Assembly: GCA_025353585.1 (NCBI GenBank)
Contig: JANXOM010000074.1
Location: 1 to 55,598, forward strand
Direction of reading: 5' to 3'
Source of the DNA: Deltaproteobacteria bacterium
GTDB taxonomy: Bacteria; Myxococcota_A; Polyangia; Haliangiales; Haliangiaceae
Length of the DNA: 55,598 bases
Position 1 is the stretch's first letter. Each line of letters starts with the position of its first letter. A program made the position numbers and the translations under genes. Below the pieces are notes generated by a model. The model searched no databases and was not told the origin of the DNA. It worked only from the letters and a program-made list of their open reading frames with translations. Positions 52,301 through 55,598 of the stretch are shown piece by piece.

Positions 52301-52545
52301 CGATCATGATGACCACGATGGCGGCGCTGCTCGGCGGTCTGCCGCTCGCGCTCGGCTCCGGTAGCGGCGCGGAGCTGCGGCGGCCGCTCGGCATCACGAT
52401 CGTCGGCGGCTTGCTCGTCTCGCAGGTGCTGACGCTGTACACGACGCCTGTCATCTATCTGTTCATGGAGAAGGTCGCGAGCAAGCTCGGCGGTGGCTCG
52501 CAGCACGGCAAGCGGAAGCCGCCGCCGCCACCGGGGCCGGCGTGA
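49312..52545 (+). CDS. mdtB: RND multidrug-efflux transporter (MdtB-like)
   Basis: 1077 residues from ATG 49312. After a polar N-terminal stretch of about 40 residues comes FIRRPVATTLLMFGLLLAGI, the start of the first RND helix. The proton-relay Asp pair is in STGFVVDDAIVMVENVSRYI, with the later Lys-rich GIVLLIGIVKKNAIMMIDFA. Porter and docking domains show ADTMASAVTTPLERQFGQVP and QILTL-type blocks. Twelve helices and two large periplasmic loops are expected. It exports drugs or metabolites by proton antiport. Overlaps the second RND gene by GTGA. Confidence 0.95.
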   Translation: MSEGAGDAGHDDTDNQRDDGATGPGTPGKPGTPDDISGGISEPFIRRPVATTLLMFGLLLAGIVGYRQLPVAALPQVDYPTIVISTQLPGASADTMASAVTTPLERQFGQVPSLAQMTSVSSYGSSQITLQFTLDRDIDAAQQDVQAAINAASNLLPKALPAPPTYSKSNPADQPILTLAVTSDSLGLDDVDDFADSVLAQKISQVSGVGLVTIGGGQKPAVRVQVDPVALAGSSLTLEDVRNALAAANVNQPKGNIDGVRQDWAIATNDQLGKAVTFRPLIIAYKSGAPVRLQDVATVIDGVENAQLAGWSGTRRAIIVNVQRQPGANIIDVVDQIKKLLPQLRLSMPQAIEVEVLADRTETVRASVDDVKFTLVLTILLVIGVIYLFLGSGRATIIPGVAVPLSLIGTFGVMKLWGFSLNNLSLMALTISTGFVVDDAIVMVENVSRYIEEGEKPFIAALKGAKQIGFTIVSLTVSLVAVLIPLLFMGGLVGRLFREFAVTLAIAICLSALLSLTLTAMMSAWILEEHSEEDRSWAARTFDRGFTSATNFYTRTLKVVLEHQTLTLLVTLATVAVTVVLAIHVPKGFFPVEDTGTILGVSEASPDVSFTKMLELQQRAAAILVQDPDVSAVSSFIGADGTNATTNNGRFSIQLVSREHRDADVTAIMGRLAPKLAEVEGLTIYLQPVQDLTVDARIARSPYQYTVEDSSPDPKELGEWAPRLVAAMKRLPEVRGVASDQQNAGLELHLVVDRDTASRLGITAAVLDDTLYDAFGQRIVSTTFTQLNQYRIILEIRPEDRETMDSLERIYVRASNGSPVPLAAIATFETRTAALAIDHEGQFPSVTFSFDVADGSSLGEATDAIAAAVAELNPPPTMRGEFQGAAAAFQESLASEPLLILAALVTVYIVLGVLYESYIHPITILSTLPSAGVGAILALNITGKPFDVISLIGIVLLIGIVKKNAIMMIDFALEAERDHGKSPKEAIFEACKLRFRPIMMTTMAALLGGLPLALGSGSGAELRRPLGITIVGGLLVSQVLTLYTTPVIYLFMEKVASKLGGGSQHGKRKPPPPPGPA

Positions 52546-55500
52546 ACATCTCCGCGCCGTTCATCCGGCGGCCGGTCGCCACGTCGCTCCTCGCCGCCGC
52601 GCTGCTCCTCGCGGGCGCGGCCGCGTTCACGCAGCTGCCCGTGGCCCCGCTGCCGAACGTGGACAACCCGACCATCTCCATCAACGCCGCGCTCCCCGGC
52701 GCGTCCCCGACCACGATGGCCACCGCGATCGCGATGCCGCTCGAGCGCCGGTTCGGCCGCATCGCCGGCGTCACCGAGATGACGTCGCAGAGCGCGCTCG
52801 GTACGACGAGCATCACCGTGCAGTTCGACCTCGACCGCAACCAGGAGTCCGCGGCGCGCGACGTCCAGGCCGCCATCAACGCGGCCGGCGGCGACCTGCC
52901 GGCGAACCTCCCGACGCGCCCCACGCTCCGCAAGGTGAACCCGTCCGACTCGCCGATCCTCATCATCTCGTTGCGGAGCAAGACGCTGCCGTTGCAGCAA
53001 GTCTTCGAGGCGGCGAACACCGTCCTCGCGCAGAAGATCGCGCAGGTGCCCGGCGTGGGGCAGGTCGGCGTCGGTGGTGGCGTCCAGCCTGCCGTACGCG
53101 TGCAGATCGATCCGCTGACGCTTGCCGGCCTGGGCATCGGCCTCGAGGACGTGCGCAACGCGATGGCGAACGCCACGGCGAACCAGCCGAAGGGCGGGAT
53201 CGGCAAGGACGTCTGGCGAGCGATCGGCACGGACGACCAGCTCGTCGGCGCCGCGGCCTGGAAGAAGATCGTGGTCAAGTGGGCAACCCCGACCGACACC
53301 ATCGCGCCCACCGGCGGGAGCGACTCCCTCGTGCTGCTCGGCTCGACCGCGCTCATCGATCCGACCCTCGGGAGCACGGGCACCGGCGGCATCCTCACGA
53401 CCGTGACGACGGCCGTCACGCCCCTGGCCGCCATCGCCGCGAGCTCGGCGCGCTCCACGGCCGCCCCGCTGCCGGCCGGCGGGCTCGGTAACGGCGCGAT
53501 CTATCTCGGCCAGATCGCGGACGTCACCGACGACGTCGAGAACCGGCGCGTCGCTGGTTGGTACGACGGCGAGCGGACGGTCATGGTGATCATCCGCCGC
53601 CAGCCGGGGGCGAACATCCTCGACGTCATCGAGCGCATCAAGGGCCTCATGCCCGAGCTCGCGTCGGCGATCTCGCCGGCCATCTCGATGGAGATCGCGG
53701 TCGACCGCGCGGGCACGATCCGCGCATCGGTTCACGACGTCGAGAAGACGCTGGTCATCTCGATCCTGCTCGTCGTGGCGGTTGTCTTCGTGTTCTTGCG
53801 CTCGCTGCGGGCGACCGCGATCCCGAGCGTCGTGGTGCCGCTCTCGCTCGTGGCGACCTTCGGCGTCATGTACATCCTCGGGTTCTCGCTCGACAACCTG
53901 TCGCTCATGGCGCTCACGATCGCCACGGGCTTCGTGGTGGACGATGCGATCGTCGTCACCGAGAACGTGACGCGGCACATCGAGGACGGGGCCTCGCCGC
54001 GCGAGGCCGCGCTCGCGGGCGCGCGCCAGATCGGCTTCACGATCGTCAGCATCACGGCGTCCTTGCTCGCGGTGTTCATCCCGCTGCTGTTCATGGGCGG
54101 CTCCGTGGGCCGCCTGTTCCGCGAGTTCGCCGTCACGCTCGCCATCTCGATCTCGCTGTCCGCGATCATCTCGCTGACGCTGACCCCGATGATGTGCTCA
54201 CGGCTCCTCGAGAAGGCCACGAAGCAGCCGGGCCGGCTCAGCCGCGGCGTGGAGCGCGCGCTCGATGGCCTGACGAACGGCTACGGCCGCGCGCTCGCGT
54301 TCGTGCTCGACCACCGCGGCACGGTCGGCCTCATCACGCTCGGCACGATCGTCTTGACGGTGATCCTGATCCTGCAGATCCCGTTCGGTCTCTTCCCGCA
54401 GCAGGACACCGGCATGTTGCTCGGCAGCACGCGCGGCCCGCAGGACATCTCCTACCCCGCGATGAAGGAGCGGCAGGAGCGGATCAACGCGATCGTGAAG
54501 CAGGACCCCGACGTCGACCACGTGGTGTCGAACGTGGGCGGCTTTGGCGCGTCGACGGGCAACGCCGGCACGCTGTTCATCGCGCTCAAGGACCTCTCGG
54601 AGCGCTCGGCGTCGGCGGACGAGATCATCTCGCGATTGCGTCCGAAGCTCGCGCGCGTGCAGGGCATCCAGATGTTCATGCAGTCCGTGCAGGACGTGAA
54701 GGTCGGCGGGCGGATGGCGCGCACGCAGTACCAGTACACGCTCGAGGACTCGAACCTCGAGGAGCTCGCCGAGTGGGCCCCGAAGGCGGAGGCGGCGCTG
54801 CACGAGCTCACCGAGATCAAGGACGTCAACAGCGACCAGCAGAACGAGGGCCTGCAGCTCGACGTGACGATCGATCGCGACAGCGCCGCGCGCTTCGGGA
54901 TCACGGCGGCGGCGATCGACAATACGCTCTACGACGCGTTCGGCCAGCGCCAGGTCGCGACGTCGTTCACGCAGATCAACCAGTACCGCGTGGTGCTCGA
55001 GGCGGCCCCGAGCGTCGGCGCGGGGCCCGATGCGCTCGACCACATCTACGTCACGTCCGCGACCGGGCTGCAGGTGCCACTGACGCAGATCGCACATGTC
55101 TCCGAATCCCACGTGCCGCTGTCGATCAGCCACCAGGGGCAATTCCCGTCGGTGACGATCTCGTTCAACGGCGCGGAGGGCGTGGCGCTCGGAGATGCGC
55201 AGAACGCGGTCGATGGCCTCATGACCCAGATCGGGATGCCGGCGAGCGTGCACGGCGCCTTCAGCGGCACGGCACAGGCGTTCCAGGAGGTCAAGGCGAC
55301 GGAGCCGGTCCTGATCGGGCTCGCGGTGCTGTCGGTCTACATCGTGCTCGGGATGCTCTACGAGAGCTACGTGCACCCGCTGACGATCCTGTCGACGATC
55401 CCGTCGGCGGGCGTGGGCGCGCTGCTCGCGCTGCTGCTGTTCGGGAGCGACCTGAATCTGATCGCGATCGTCGGGTTGATCCTGCTGATCGGCATCGTGA

Positions 55501-55598
55501 AGAAGAACGCGATCCTGATGATCGACTTCGCGATCGAGAAGGAGCGCGACGGCCTGCCGCCCGAGCGGGCGATCTACGAGGCGTGCCTGCAGCGGTTC
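52542..55598 (+). CDS. mdtC: Second RND transporter subunit (MdtC-like), 3' end outside the window
   Basis: GTG 52542 overlaps the preceding stop. 1019 codons are open to the window end. The N terminus NISAPFIRRPVATSLLAAAL and the Asp pair in ATGFVVDDAIVVTENVTRHI mark an RND pump. GLILLIGIVKKNAILMIDFA lies near the window end. It resembles the first RND subunit throughout, as in MdtB/MdtC heteromeric pumps. Between IGTDDQLVGAAAWKKIVVKW and GAIYLGQIADVTDDVENRRV there is an extra stretch of roughly 60 residues (about residues 255-318) absent from the first subunit. It is rich in Thr, Ser, Gly and Ala. Confidence 0.93.
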   Translation, partial: MNISAPFIRRPVATSLLAAALLLAGAAAFTQLPVAPLPNVDNPTISINAALPGASPTTMATAIAMPLERRFGRIAGVTEMTSQSALGTTSITVQFDLDRNQESAARDVQAAINAAGGDLPANLPTRPTLRKVNPSDSPILIISLRSKTLPLQQVFEAANTVLAQKIAQVPGVGQVGVGGGVQPAVRVQIDPLTLAGLGIGLEDVRNAMANATANQPKGGIGKDVWRAIGTDDQLVGAAAWKKIVVKWATPTDTIAPTGGSDSLVLLGSTALIDPTLGSTGTGGILTTVTTAVTPLAAIAASSARSTAAPLPAGGLGNGAIYLGQIADVTDDVENRRVAGWYDGERTVMVIIRRQPGANILDVIERIKGLMPELASAISPAISMEIAVDRAGTIRASVHDVEKTLVISILLVVAVVFVFLRSLRATAIPSVVVPLSLVATFGVMYILGFSLDNLSLMALTIATGFVVDDAIVVTENVTRHIEDGASPREAALAGARQIGFTIVSITASLLAVFIPLLFMGGSVGRLFREFAVTLAISISLSAIISLTLTPMMCSRLLEKATKQPGRLSRGVERALDGLTNGYGRALAFVLDHRGTVGLITLGTIVLTVILILQIPFGLFPQQDTGMLLGSTRGPQDISYPAMKERQERINAIVKQDPDVDHVVSNVGGFGASTGNAGTLFIALKDLSERSASADEIISRLRPKLARVQGIQMFMQSVQDVKVGGRMARTQYQYTLEDSNLEELAEWAPKAEAALHELTEIKDVNSDQQNEGLQLDVTIDRDSAARFGITAAAIDNTLYDAFGQRQVATSFTQINQYRVVLEAAPSVGAGPDALDHIYVTSATGLQVPLTQIAHVSESHVPLSISHQGQFPSVTISFNGAEGVALGDAQNAVDGLMTQIGMPASVHGAFSGTAQAFQEVKATEPVLIGLAVLSVYIVLGMLYESYVHPLTILSTIPSAGVGALLALLLFGSDLNLIAIVGLILLIGIVKKNAILMIDFAIEKERDGLPPERAIYEACLQRF

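Noticed and set aside
49285..52506. A minus-strand open frame of about 1070 codons opposite the first RND gene.
   Set aside because: It is Arg/His/Asp-rich with no family features and lies antisense to a clear RND transporter; high GC gives such mirror frames.

Overview
The window is very GC-rich and densely coding, with short gaps and many GTG starts. It looks like a chromosome segment from a myxobacterium-like member of Myxococcota. The signs are an M36 protease ending in a Cys-rich repeat plus a MYXO-CTERM-type Cys-Cys/hydrophobic/Arg tail, MopE-type Ca-binding repeats, a double-headed Ser/Thr kinase, a DUF4388-type response regulator, and several sigma-54 activators. The order or family cannot be fixed from sequence reading alone.

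Layout. 1-9.5 kb: end of a membrane protein, ribF, a secreted M36 metalloprotease, a REC-DUF4388 regulator and, divergently, a 1114-aa protein with two kinase domains. 9.5-26.4 kb: an accessory zone of small enzymes and regulators (M15 peptidase, AraC proteins, metallo-beta-lactamase fold, VOC, YCII, YdeI-like, methyltransferase, DUF4238, prolyl hydroxylase, HEAT-like protein, LRR-thioredoxin lipoprotein, SRPBCC). It is littered with single-base frameshifts and orphan gene ends. 26.4-31.1 kb: CAAX protease, NAD(P)-binding protein, cyclic-nucleotide sensor, SppA. 31.1-37.9 kb, all on the minus strand: an OmpA-like lipoprotein, FHA-sigma54 activator, RluA-type pseudouridine synthase, a small membrane protein, histidine kinase, NtrC-type regulator and a lone receiver. 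37.9-46.3 kb: UdgX, a C-terminally anchored secreted protein, MopE lipoprotein-maf-yggS, ruvC-ruvA-ruvB and an eight-haem lipoprotein. 46.3-55.6 kb: a polysaccharide flippase and a tripartite-pump operon (adaptor plus two RND subunits, the second cut by the window end).

Working units. ruvCAB is a tightly overlapping Holliday-junction operon. The MopE lipoprotein, maf and yggS overlap by GTGA. The histidine kinase and NtrC regulator overlap by ATGA and probably form one sigma-54 two-component circuit with the nearby lone receiver. The adaptor and two RND genes overlap by ATGA and GTGA, an MdtABC-like arrangement. The NAD(P)-binding protein and CAAX protease overlap by GTGA.

Most notable observations: (1) two copies of a composite repeat (38587-38681 and 45324-45411), each made of two direct copies exactly 65 bp apart around a small palindrome. 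One supplies the stop codon of udgX and a new C-terminal tail to its neighbour; the other sits in frame inside the multihaem gene. (2) About eleven frameshifts plus several orphan gene ends confined to 9.5-26.4 kb, which looks like active gene decay. (3) An LRR-thioredoxin lipoprotein. (4) A roughly 60-residue insertion in the second RND subunit.
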